Shown one piece after another: positions 1 through 6,342 of a stretch of DNA of 30,509 bases. How positions within the stretch are numbered: the first letter of the stretch is position 1; every line of letters starts with the position of its first letter. Source of the stretch: Aigarchaeota archaeon (GTDB lineage Archaea > Thermoproteota > Nitrososphaeria_A > Caldarchaeales > Wolframiiraptoraceae); the NCBI GenBank assembly GCA_025059415.1, contig JANXDQ010000001.1:75529-106037 (forward strand), read 5' to 3'. The notes under the pieces were generated by a model. That model made no database searches. It was not told the DNA's origin and saw nothing but the letters and a program-made list of their open reading frames with translations. The position numbers were made by a program, and so were the translations under genes.

Positions 1-11
1 AAATTTGCAAT

Positions 12-30
12 ATGGATTTAACAAATCCAT
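12..30. repeat. 8-bp inverted repeat after the aldo/keto reductase gene
   Basis: The arms ATGGATTT (12-19) and AAATCCAT (23-30) are perfect complements around a 3-base centre. The repeat starts about 19 bases beyond the stop codon of the minus-strand aldo/keto reductase. It could be a transcription-end hairpin, although no strong T-run follows. It could also be an operator for a gene left of the window. The sequence does not decide between these. Confidence 0.45.
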
Positions 31-48
31 GCCTAACGCATTGTGTTT

Positions 49-510
49 CTACGTGCCGGCTGAGCGGGACAGTAGTTCTGGGAGTTTTTCGTAGTCTTCA
101 GGGTTCATCTTCCAGCCTATGCCGCCGAGGAGCTCGTCCAAATGCTCTTTCTTCATAGTCCTCGCCAACGTTATGACCCCCTCGTGCCTGATTACCCAGT
201 TTATTAAGACCTGCGCCGGCGTCTTGCCGTATTTTGCGCCGATCTCCAGGAGGATCTTCCTGTAGGGATCTTGTAGGAGGAGGCCTTTTCCAAGGGGCCT
301 ATACGCTATGACGGTGATGTCGTTTTTCCTGCAGAAGGGCAGGATCTCCTCCTCGATGAGCCTGTCCATGGGGTTATAGAGGACCTGATTCGAGACTATG
401 TCGTATTTCGATAGGCAGCTCATGGCCTCCTCCAGCTCCCTCACGTTGAAGTTGCTGACGCCGATAAACCTGATCTTGCCCTCGTCCACGAGATTCTCCA
501 AAGCCCTCAT
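49..510 (-). CDS. Aldo/keto reductase, C-terminal fragment (frameshifted gene)
   Basis: This is the C-terminal half of an NAD(P)H-dependent aldo/keto reductase, a TIM-barrel oxidoreductase that reduces carbonyl compounds. Visible family landmarks are the IRFIGVSNF strand, the SNQVLYNP segment and the ITVIAYRPLGKGLL strand, followed by the C-terminal PAQVLINW helix. The ATG at 510 is only the first ATG in this frame. Homology continues upstream in the same frame to about 611 and includes DLYQIHFPNP, which holds the catalytic His. That places the true start in the N-terminal fragment at 893. The two halves differ by one reading frame near the A5 run at 607-611, so the full gene would span 49-893 and encode about 281 residues, a normal length for the family. 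The substrate is unknown. Confidence 0.85.
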   Translation of the reverse strand: MRALENLVDEGKIRFIGVSNFNVRELEEAMSCLSKYDIVSNQVLYNPMDRLIEEEILPFCRKNDITVIAYRPLGKGLLLQDPYRKILLEIGAKYGKTPAQVLINWVIRHEGVITLARTMKKEHLDELLGGIGWKMNPEDYEKLPELLSRSAGT

Positions 511-575
511 GGCCTCCCTAATCGGTATGAATGGATTCGGGAAATGGATTTGATAGAGGTCGACGTAGTCGACTT

Positions 576-893
576 TTAGCCTCTCAAGGCTATGGCCAAT
601 GGCGTCAAAAAGTCCTTGTAGCGCAGGTTATATGGCCACACCTTGGTGGCTATGAAGACCTCCTCTCTGGGGAACGTGCTTATCGCCTCGCCAACTATTT
701 CCTCGGCATGTCCGGCGCCATACATCTCCGCGGTGTCTATGAATTTGATGCCCCGCCTTATCGCGTAACGGATGACCTCGATTGCCTGACCATTGTTGGA
801 GTAATCCGGGTAATCCCTGCCCCCTATCTCCCATGTCCCGAAACCCAGCACGGGGAGAAAGAAGTCGGTTTTCCCAATCCTCCTAAACTCCAT
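576..893 (-). CDS. Aldo/keto reductase, N-terminal fragment (frameshifted gene)
   Basis: This is the N-terminal half of the aldo/keto reductase. It starts MEFRRIGKTDFFLPVLGFGTWEIGG, the usual first strand and loop of the family. The ATG at 893 is preferred over an upstream in-frame codon at 977 because the family begins here and the extra 28 residues look unrelated. It carries FIDTAEMYG (catalytic Asp and Tyr) and FIATKV (catalytic Lys). After LRYKDFL the frame runs into an unrelated tail and a TAA at 576-578. Adding one base in the A5 run at 607-611 joins it to the C-terminal half and supplies the catalytic His, so all four catalytic residues survive across the break. A young frameshift or a one-base sequence error are both possible. 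Confidence 0.85.
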   Translation of the reverse strand: MEFRRIGKTDFFLPVLGFGTWEIGGRDYPDYSNNGQAIEVIRYAIRRGIKFIDTAEMYGAGHAEEIVGEAISTFPREEVFIATKVWPYNLRYKDFLTPLAIALRG

Positions 894-1053
894 ACCCACT
901 TCTCTGATCCTATGTGCGCATTGAAAAGAGTTTAGTCTATCGGCGGCTCGGGAATCACCAAATACGGCCAAAAGCATCTCTCAATGTTTAGGTCGGCGGA
1001 GTCGGGGAAGGAATTTCTTTGGCCGGGTGATTTTAGACCTCTCCTCGAAGCGG

Positions 1054-1335
1054 CTACCGAGTTTTCGAGGCGGCCTTCATCTTGAATTCTGCTATTATCC
1101 TCTCGTCGGAGGTCATTTCCCAGTTGACGAGCTCGGCGTCTGCCCCTGGGTCGATTTCTCTCAGCTCGTAGATTAGGTCCTCGAGCCAGTCGCGGACGCC
1201 GCAGGATCTGCAAAAGGCTCCGGAGAACTCCACTACAAATCCTTCTTCCCCGATCATTAGGAGCTTAGCCATGGCCTCCGGGCTCCTATACATGTTGTAC
1301 TTTTCGATGGCCTTATTTATGAGCACGTGGTCCAA
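1054..1335 (-). CDS. Conserved-looking hypothetical protein, 93 aa
   Basis: I do not recognise this protein. It is a soluble, acidic protein of 93 residues with one CRSC (CxxC) pair near residue 42, in the setting FSGAFCRSCGVRDWLEDLIYEL. A single CxxC could be a redox pair or half of a metal site shared in a dimer. The only start codon that gives the whole frame is TTG at 1335. It is preceded by GGGAGTGGG, a reasonable ribosome-binding site, which supports that start. It lies on the same strand as the aldo/keto reductase downstream and the 130-residue hypothetical upstream, with 56 bases to the latter. Codon use resembles the neighbours. No function is proposed. Confidence 0.6.
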   Translation of the reverse strand: MDHVLINKAIEKYNMYRSPEAMAKLLMIGEEGFVVEFSGAFCRSCGVRDWLEDLIYELREIDPGADAELVNWEMTSDERIIAEFKMKAASKTR

Positions 1336-1391
1336 GTTCCCACTCCCTTACTCATAGATGTCTTCGGGCTCGATTAATTACTTTCCAACAT

Positions 1392-1784
1392 TCAGGGTAA
1401 GGAGATCTGTATGTATTCTCCTTTTTCGGAATATTTTCTAAGGATCTCTGCCATTTTTATGGCTCCGGTTAGGAGCCTTCGATAAAGTTCTTCTGCGTCT
1501 ATGCCCACCAATCTACATTTCTCCTCGTCTAGAGCATATGGCGACCTCACCCATATGGTTATGAGGTTTTCTGTTATCGCTATTCTGAGGTGTGGTAGGC
1601 CGATGGCGGCGGCTCTATGTGAGGGGGTGAGCGCGTAGCCTTCAGCCCTCCTCTCAGGCTCTAGGTTAAGTGATTTCCCAACTTCCAATATCTCCTCCAT
1701 GAGGTCTTCAACGTATTTCTCGTGGATTTTCAGGGTTAAGTGGATCTTCGCCAGATCCTGTCCAAAATTCTCAAACCTGCTCAC
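1392..1784 (-). CDS. Hypothetical protein, 130 aa
   Basis: I do not recognise this family. The protein has no signal peptide, membrane segment or cysteine pair. It appears to alternate helices and strands: a helical N-terminus (residues 1-38), a central strand-rich part with LPHLRIAITENLITIWVRSP, and a helical C-terminus ending IQISLP. The start is a GTG at 1784. No ribosome-binding site precedes it, but a TTTTAA element at about 1808-1814 sits some 27 bases upstream, the spacing of an archaeal leaderless promoter. The base composition matches the neighbours, so it is probably a real gene. Confidence 0.6.
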   Translation of the reverse strand: MSRFENFGQDLAKIHLTLKIHEKYVEDLMEEILEVGKSLNLEPERRAEGYALTPSHRAAAIGLPHLRIAITENLITIWVRSPYALDEEKCRLVGIDAEELYRRLLTGAIKMAEILRKYSEKGEYIQISLP

Positions 1785-1886
1785 GTTTCTTTAAGTGGGA
1801 ACGGGCTTAAAATTGTTTAGGAAATATTTCTCCGTGATAATATCTGCCCGATGACCCGAGGTTGTCCACGAATCATTCTCCTTTTC

Positions 1887-1907
1887 GGGGCATGGGATCG
1901 CCCCATG
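1887..1907. repeat. Small hairpin after the zinc-ribbon gene
   Basis: CATGGG (1891-1896) and CCCATG (1902-1907) are complementary around five bases. An alternative overlapping pairing is GGGGC (1887-1891) with GCCCC (1900-1904). It lies about 37 bases past the stop of the minus-strand zinc-ribbon gene. It may act as a 3' hairpin, but no T-run supports a terminator call. Confidence 0.3.
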
Positions 1908-1943
1908 ACTGAATTTATCGGCCTTCTCAATGCTTTACACGGG

Positions 1944-2108
1944 TTATTTTCCAAATGAGGCCAGTTTTTTACCGCAGTATGGGCAAAAATTTGAGTCGAC
2001 CGGTATTAGGCGACCGCAGAACTCGCACCTCTTTCTCCGCACATTTTTCTTCACCGCCTCCCTAAAGCCCATCCCCCAGTGAACTCCCTCCCAGAACCCG
2101 CCCTCCAT
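1944..2108 (-). CDS. Small zinc-ribbon protein, 54 aa
   Basis: This short frame encodes 54 residues. It begins MEGGFWEGVHWGMGF, continues with a basic stretch (KKNVRRKR), and ends in a single zinc ribbon: CEFC, ten residues, CPYC, then GKKLASFGK. The spacing C-x2-C-x10-C-x2-C is that of a structural zinc ribbon. The glycine- and tryptophan-rich N-terminus could be an interaction segment. There is no ribosome-binding site before the ATG at 2108. A TTTAAG-type TATA element at 2135-2140 lies about 29 bases upstream, as in a leaderless archaeal transcript. It follows cutA on the same strand with a 50-base gap. Its role is unknown; binding of nucleic acid or protein is only a guess from the fold. 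Confidence 0.7.
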   Translation of the reverse strand: MEGGFWEGVHWGMGFREAVKKNVRRKRCEFCGRLIPVDSNFCPYCGKKLASFGK

Positions 2109-2158
2109 CTCGGGGGAAATAGGTTAATCGCGCCTTAAATCTGCTCGCGGCACCATTT

Positions 2159-2485
2159 TCAGGGTCTTTCAATTGTTTGGTCCATCCATTTTACGTAGTC
2201 CTTGTTTCCGGCGATTATTGGGATGGCGATTATCTCTGGGACTGTGTAGCTGTGAGTCTGTTTAATGACTTCGACGAGTTCATCCATTTTGTCGAGCCTG
2301 GTCTTGATCAATAGGAGGCATTCGTCCGCTTCCTCGATTTCTCCCTTCCACCAGAAGAGCGATTTGATTCCAGAGACTATGTTAACGCAGGCGGCGAGGT
2401 TCCCGTCGAGGAGCCTTCTCGTGATCCTCTCGGCCTCCTCTCGCTTGGGCGCCGTCACCATGACGAGGACATGCGTCCCGAGCAT
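2159..2485 (-). CDS. cutA: CutA1 divalent-cation tolerance protein
   Basis: CutA1 is a small trimeric cytosolic protein linked to divalent-metal tolerance, although its exact role in archaea is unclear. The 108-residue product begins MLGTHVLVMVTAPKREEAE. It has the typical family core: AACVNIVSGIKSLFWWKGEIEEADECLLLIKT, then HSYTVPEIIAIPI and the terminal YVKWM segment. The ATG at 2485 is chosen because it gives the usual family length and because a TTAATATC element at 2508-2515 sits about 27 bases upstream. An in-frame ATG at 2533 would add 16 residues that do not look like CutA. The gene is divergent from the DNA glycosylase gene. Confidence 0.93.
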   Translation of the reverse strand: MLGTHVLVMVTAPKREEAERITRRLLDGNLAACVNIVSGIKSLFWWKGEIEEADECLLLIKTRLDKMDELVEVIKQTHSYTVPEIIAIPIIAGNKDYVKWMDQTIERP

Positions 2486-2507
2486 GCCCGATAATCCTAT
2501 TTCGGGG

Positions 2508-2515
2508 GATATTAA
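2508..2515 (-). promoter_or_regulatory. TATA-like element for cutA
   Basis: TTAATATC on the minus strand is centred about 26-27 bases before the cutA ATG at 2485. This spacing predicts transcription starting at or next to the start codon and decides between the two in-frame starts. Confidence 0.5.
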
Positions 2516-2564
2516 GCTGACCACTGTAACCATTTAATCTCGTCATGGATTTGGATTATTGGGG

Positions 2565-3155
2565 ATGAAGGCGGCCTCGCCTCTCCCAAGGGAATTCTAC
2601 TTGAGGAGTCCAGCCGAGGTTGCAGAAAACCTTCTTGGGAAGATCTTGGTCAGGGTGATCGATGGAAAGAGGTTGTCCTGTAGAATCGTTGAGGCCGAGG
2701 CCTATTATGGGCCGGAGGACCCGGCTTCGAGGGCGAGGAGGGGCGGAGACCTCAAGAGGACGATGTTCGGCGATGTTGGGATCGCCTTAATCTACGGTAT
2801 ACATAGGCAGTGGCTCCTCAACGTGGTTGCCCACGAAGAGGGAGATCCCGGAGCTGTATTGATTAGGAGTGGTGAGCCGCTCGATGGCGTAGAGTTGATG
2901 AAGGAGCTGCGTGGAGTTGATGACCCACACCTATTGACTAGTGGGCCGGGGAGATTGACCAAGGCCATGTGCATCGACAAGAGCTTTCACGGGAAGCCTG
3001 TTTATGTGAGGGATTATGGGTTGTGGATCGAAGAGGGCGAGGATATTTCATCGGATCTAATCGCGAAAAGCCATAGAATCGGCGTATCCGATGACCTGCC
3101 GACCCCGCTCAGGTTCTACATAAGGGATAACAAATATGTCTCGAGGAGGAAGTGA
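2565..3155 (+). CDS. 3-methyladenine DNA glycosylase (AAG/MPG family)
   Basis: This DNA-repair enzyme removes alkylated purines and hypoxanthine by cleaving the N-glycosidic bond, leaving an abasic site. The protein has 196 residues, normal for the compact prokaryotic form. Family features in order are VAENLLGKILVR, RIVEAEAYYGPEDPASRARRGG with the predicted catalytic Glu at about residue 45, the LIYGIHRQWLLNVV loop, AVLIRSGEPLDGVELM and GPGRLTKAMCID. The ATG at 2565 is chosen; an in-frame TTG lies six bases upstream. A CATTTAAT element at 2531-2537 is about 30 bases before the ATG. The gene ends just short of the convergent SpoIIM-like gene. Confidence 0.93.
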   Translation: MKAASPLPREFYLRSPAEVAENLLGKILVRVIDGKRLSCRIVEAEAYYGPEDPASRARRGGDLKRTMFGDVGIALIYGIHRQWLLNVVAHEEGDPGAVLIRSGEPLDGVELMKELRGVDDPHLLTSGPGRLTKAMCIDKSFHGKPVYVRDYGLWIEEGEDISSDLIAKSHRIGVSDDLPTPLRFYIRDNKYVSRRK

Positions 3156-3161
3156 TGTTGC

Positions 3162-3854
3162 CTACGGGATGTACCGGATTCTCAGGATCGCGTTGGCCTC
3201 GAGGAGCGCGGCAACAAACAACATCGGCAACGTCGCTAATAACAGCTTCTTAATGGACTTGAGGTATCTCGGTAGGGCCTGGTCGGGGTTCTCTGAGAGA
3301 GCTGGGGTGGCCGCGGAGATGCAGATGGCGGTGATCGATGCCACTTCGAGCGGAAGAAATTCCAGCCCCTCGAAGGCCAAGCCCTTCACGATCGCTATTC
3401 CCCCAATTATGTAGCACTGGAGCGCGAGCCCGTAGAGTGGTAGGATCAGTGAGAGTATCTTGTATGTAGTCCACCCAATTGGCTTAAACAACCATATCCC
3501 GTACTTGTAATATATTTTCGATAGATGCTTGTCTGAGAATGGTTTCGCTTTCAGGATCAGGATCGGGGAGAGCGCTATCAGCACGGCGACGAGGGCATTG
3601 TTGGCAAAGATTCCAAGTCCAAGCGAAAAAACCGCGGCCCATCGATCAAAGATGCCAAGCGACCTGAAGAAACCCAGCAGTGCCCGCGCGATGAATCCCG
3701 CCCTCTCGACTGCGAGCTCCAGAGCCGGAATCGGGGCCGTGAATTCGGGGCCATGTGCCTGGGCCTGGATCAATCCGAGAAAAAGGCCTAAAATAGATAC
3801 CACAACGACGGACGTTGATAATGCCGCTAATTTAATCGCCCTCAGCCTTCTCAT
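3162..3854 (-). CDS. SpoIIM-like (DUF95) integral membrane protein
   Basis: This is a multi-pass membrane protein of about 230 residues. It has an N-terminal hydrophobic segment (AALSTSVVVVSILGLFLGL), then a FANNALVAVLIALSPILIL segment, a LILPLYGLALQCYIIGGIAIV segment and a final hydrophobic helix ending MLFVAALLEANAIL. The order NN-A-x-x-A, then ELP-like FLPLEVASI, then a C-terminal helix with LLEA resembles the archaeal stage II sporulation protein M (DUF95) family, whose role in archaea is unknown. The ATG at 3854 is preferred; an in-frame TTG at 3866 would add four residues. It is convergent with the glycosylase gene, six bases away. The family assignment rests on pattern only. Confidence 0.6.
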   Translation of the reverse strand: MRRLRAIKLAALSTSVVVVSILGLFLGLIQAQAHGPEFTAPIPALELAVERAGFIARALLGFFRSLGIFDRWAAVFSLGLGIFANNALVAVLIALSPILILKAKPFSDKHLSKIYYKYGIWLFKPIGWTTYKILSLILPLYGLALQCYIIGGIAIVKGLAFEGLEFLPLEVASITAICISAATPALSENPDQALPRYLKSIKKLLLATLPMLFVAALLEANAILRIRYIP

Positions 3855-4030
3855 GAAATCTTTCAAGAGATATGGGTCGTTACGTGGGTAGTTAATGTTT
3901 TTGGGCGCCGGCGGTCAGCGGATTAATCCCGGGTCATCATATTTCAGTGATCGAGGGCCTCCTCATCCACGCGCCCCGCTATATGTATAATTTCATCCGG
4001 GCTTATAGTCTTATGCTCAAGGCTCGGTAC

Positions 4031-4837
4031 TCAGGCTTTTAGGATAACATCTAGGAAGAGCATCAGCATTAACCCGATTACTAGGCTGAAGGTTATCGAC
4101 CTCTCCTTCCCCAGCCTGTGGACCTCGGGAATTATCTCGTCGCTTACAACGAAGATCATGGCGCCGGCCGCGAAGCCCATGGCGTAGGGCAGTATTTGGT
4201 GTGCGGCGATGACGGCGGCGGCTCCAACGACCGCCAGGGGGAGCTCGACTATGCCCGATAAGACGGCTACCAGATATGACTTGGCCCTGGAATATTCTCC
4301 TGATGAGGCGAGTGAGAGGCCGACCGAGAGGCCCTCGGGTATATTCTGGAGGCCTATCGCGATCATGAGGGCCATGGCGGAGGCGATGCTCCCCGACCCG
4401 AAGCCGACGCCCACGGCCAACCCCTCGGGCATGTTGTGGATGGTTATGGCGAGGGCGAAGAGCCAAACCGCCCTAAGCCTCGAACTCTTACCCTCAACCC
4501 CTATACCGAGAAGGTGCATGTGCGGGATTACCTTGTCCATGTAGGAGACCGCAAGCGCGCCCAGGAGGATCCCGACGAGGACTGGCAAGACCCCGCCTGA
4601 CTCGATCCCTGGAAGGATTAGGCTCGTGAAGCTCGCCGCCAACATCACGCCGGCGGCAAAACCCAAACCGAGGTCGGTCAGCTTCTCCAAGGGCCCCCTC
4701 AGGAAAAAAACGGGTATACAGCCCAACATATTCAAGATCGAGGTCACAAGGCCGCCTAAGAAAGCCAGTAACACCAAATCACCGCCCGAAAGAGACAACA
4801 ATAAGCCTCCAGCCACCACCATCCCGGCCGCAAACAT
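4031..4837 (-). CDS. ZIP family metal transporter (GufA-like)
   Basis: ZIP proteins carry zinc, iron or manganese into the cytoplasm. The protein has 268 residues and about eight membrane segments. The metal-site motifs are HNMPEGLAVGVGFG (residues 134-147) and QNIPEGLSVGL (164-174), where GufA-type ZIPs also have Gln in place of the first His. A late SDEIIPEVHRLG segment follows. A loop with HMHLLGIG near residue 106 may also touch metal. The start is uncertain. The ATG at 4837 gives the longest form, but a TATA-like CTTAAAAAC at 4851-4859 is only about 18 bases away, so the ATG at 4822 could be the real start. It is divergent from the BtuF-type gene and shares an 80-base promoter region that holds a palindrome. 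Confidence 0.92.
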   Translation of the reverse strand: MFAAGMVVAGGLLLSLSGGDLVLLAFLGGLVTSILNMLGCIPVFFLRGPLEKLTDLGLGFAAGVMLAASFTSLILPGIESGGVLPVLVGILLGALAVSYMDKVIPHMHLLGIGVEGKSSRLRAVWLFALAITIHNMPEGLAVGVGFGSGSIASAMALMIAIGLQNIPEGLSVGLSLASSGEYSRAKSYLVAVLSGIVELPLAVVGAAAVIAAHQILPYAMGFAAGAMIFVVSDEIIPEVHRLGKERSITFSLVIGLMLMLFLDVILKA

Positions 4838-4871
4838 GTATTGGCTAAGCGTTTTTAAGGGCTGTGACGTT

Positions 4872-4888
4872 GGATGGATAATCCATCC
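4872..4888. promoter_or_regulatory. Perfect palindromic operator candidate, ZIP/btuF promoter region
   Basis: GGATGGATAATCCATCC is an exact inverted repeat with two 8-base arms around one central A. It ends one base before the TATA box of the BtuF-type gene, so it covers the BRE position of that promoter. It also lies upstream of the divergent ZIP promoter. A dimeric repressor bound here would block TBP/TFB on the importer operon. The regulator is not identified. Confidence 0.65.
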
Positions 4889-4895
4889 TTATATA
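4889..4895 (+). promoter_or_regulatory. TATA box of the btuFCD-type operon
   Basis: TTATATA is centred 26 bases before the ATG at 4918, the classic archaeal TATA-to-start spacing. The operon transcript is therefore probably leaderless. Confidence 0.65.
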
Positions 4896-4917
4896 GCTGG
4901 GGCGCCATTAACTTGGT

Positions 4918-6342
4918 ATGAATATGCGGCGAGTTGCCCTCATCGTATTACTGCTCTACGTGGCGGCTCTGGCCTTCCCATCGGCGGCGGCCGTGGGCGG
5001 GCGGGGCGTCGTGGTTGTCGACAGCTTTGGGAGGGTCGTCGAGGTTCCGGAAAAACCCGCGAGGATAATTTCGCTGGCTCCGAGCATCACCGAGACCCTC
5101 TTCGCCATGGGTCTCGGAGACATGGTTGTTGGGGTAACGAGCTACTGCAACTATCCACCGCTGGTCCTAGAACTCGTCGAGGAAGGGAGGATACAGGTCG
5201 TCGGCGAATTCGTGAATCCGAGCCTCGAGAAAATAGTCGCCCTCGACCCGGATCTCGTGTTCGCGCACAACCTGCTCTCGCCGGAACTAGTGGAAAAAAT
5301 TGAGGGCCTCGGGATACCCGTGGTGGCCATAAGGACTCCCGAGAGCATTGATGAGATTTACCAGATGATAATGCTCATCGGAAGGGCTTCTTGGGAGGAA
5401 AAGCGCTCAACAGAGCTCGTCACATCGCTCATCTCAAAGACCCAGTTCTGGAGGGAGCTGACTAGGGAAGTGAAAGCGGTTGATGCCGCATACATCGTGA
5501 GCTATGGCCCGATCTGGGTAGCCGGATCCGGAACCTACATCAGTGAACTAATCGAGTTCGCCGGCGGGAGAAACGCCTTCTCCGACAAGAATTGGTGGAC
5601 GTCGATAAGCGAGGAGGAGCTCGTCGCTAGGGATCCAAGCATCCTCATAGCCTCGGATGAGGGCGTATACGAAGCATTGAGGAACCTCAAGGAGAAGGGG
5701 CTCATACATGGGGAGATAAAGCTCGTCTCACAAGATCCGATAAACAGGCCCGGTCCAAGGGTTGTGGACGCGCTGGAAGAGCTGGTGAAGGCGATACATC
5801 CCCAAGTCTGGAGCAGGGTGGTCGAGACCCTCAGCATAAGGGCCCCGCGGGAAATCGAGCCAAATCAGCCGGTGAAGATAGTCGTAGAAGTCAGGAACCC
5901 TGGGCTCCTCGAAGGCGTGAAGAGCGTTGAACTAAGATTTGACGGAGAAGTTTATTTCAAGGAGGTATACTTGAAGGCGGGAGAATCAGGGGTCGCCGAG
6001 TTCGAGGTATCCGCAGAGGGACCTGGGGCATACTTAATCGAGTCCGGAACCAGCCACACGATATGTTATGTTAGAGAGAAAAGTAGAGAGGAGGAGATGA
6101 TCTCGCTCCAGCAATCCCTATTAAAGGAGCTCGCCGAAGTCAAGTCCCGCGGAGATCTCTTGAGAAACGAGCTCGGAAACTTGGCATCAGCAATCAACGC
6201 TCAAGCGGCCTCGGTGAATGGGGCGCTCGCGGAGATCAAGAACTTCATGGTAATCGTGTCAGCGATCTCGGTGGCCTCGCTGATCCTCTTGATCGCCGTC
6301 GGGGTCGCGGTGGCCAAGTCGAGGAGGAGCAGAAATGTCTAG
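4918..6342 (+). CDS. btuF: BtuF-type substrate-binding protein with C-terminal membrane anchor
   Basis: This is the extracellular binding protein of a B12/heme/iron-chelate class ABC importer. The order is: signal peptide (residues 1 to about 25, no lipobox Cys); a class III periplasmic-binding domain (about 30-300) with RIISLAPSITETLFAMGLGDMVVGVT, LEKIVALDPDLVFAHN and a TYISELIEFAGGRNAF segment; an Ig-like CARDB-type domain (about 305-385, VEVRNPGLLEGVKSVELRFDG); a helical, probably coiled-coil stretch (about 392-440); and one membrane helix (about 444-467) with a basic KSRRSR tail. At 474 residues it is much longer than a plain BtuF. The C-terminal helix replaces a lipid anchor. The ATG at 4918 fits the TATA box. 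The next gene overlaps it by eight bases. The substrate cannot be read from sequence. Confidence 0.88.
   Translation: MNMRRVALIVLLLYVAALAFPSAAAVGGRGVVVVDSFGRVVEVPEKPARIISLAPSITETLFAMGLGDMVVGVTSYCNYPPLVLELVEEGRIQVVGEFVNPSLEKIVALDPDLVFAHNLLSPELVEKIEGLGIPVVAIRTPESIDEIYQMIMLIGRASWEEKRSTELVTSLISKTQFWRELTREVKAVDAAYIVSYGPIWVAGSGTYISELIEFAGGRNAFSDKNWWTSISEEELVARDPSILIASDEGVYEALRNLKEKGLIHGEIKLVSQDPINRPGPRVVDALEELVKAIHPQVWSRVVETLSIRAPREIEPNQPVKIVVEVRNPGLLEGVKSVELRFDGEVYFKEVYLKAGESGVAEFEVSAEGPGAYLIESGTSHTICYVREKSREEEMISLQQSLLKELAEVKSRGDLLRNELGNLASAINAQAASVNGALAEIKNFMVIVSAISVASLILLIAVGVAVAKSRRSRNV

Noticed and set aside
531..935. Plus-strand frame of 134 codons at the start of the window
   Set aside because: It is antisense to the aldo/keto reductase, whose motifs are unmistakable on the other strand.
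4017..4466. Minus-strand Arg/His-rich frame inside the ZIP gene
   Set aside because: It is an out-of-frame shadow of the ZIP transporter with unnatural composition.
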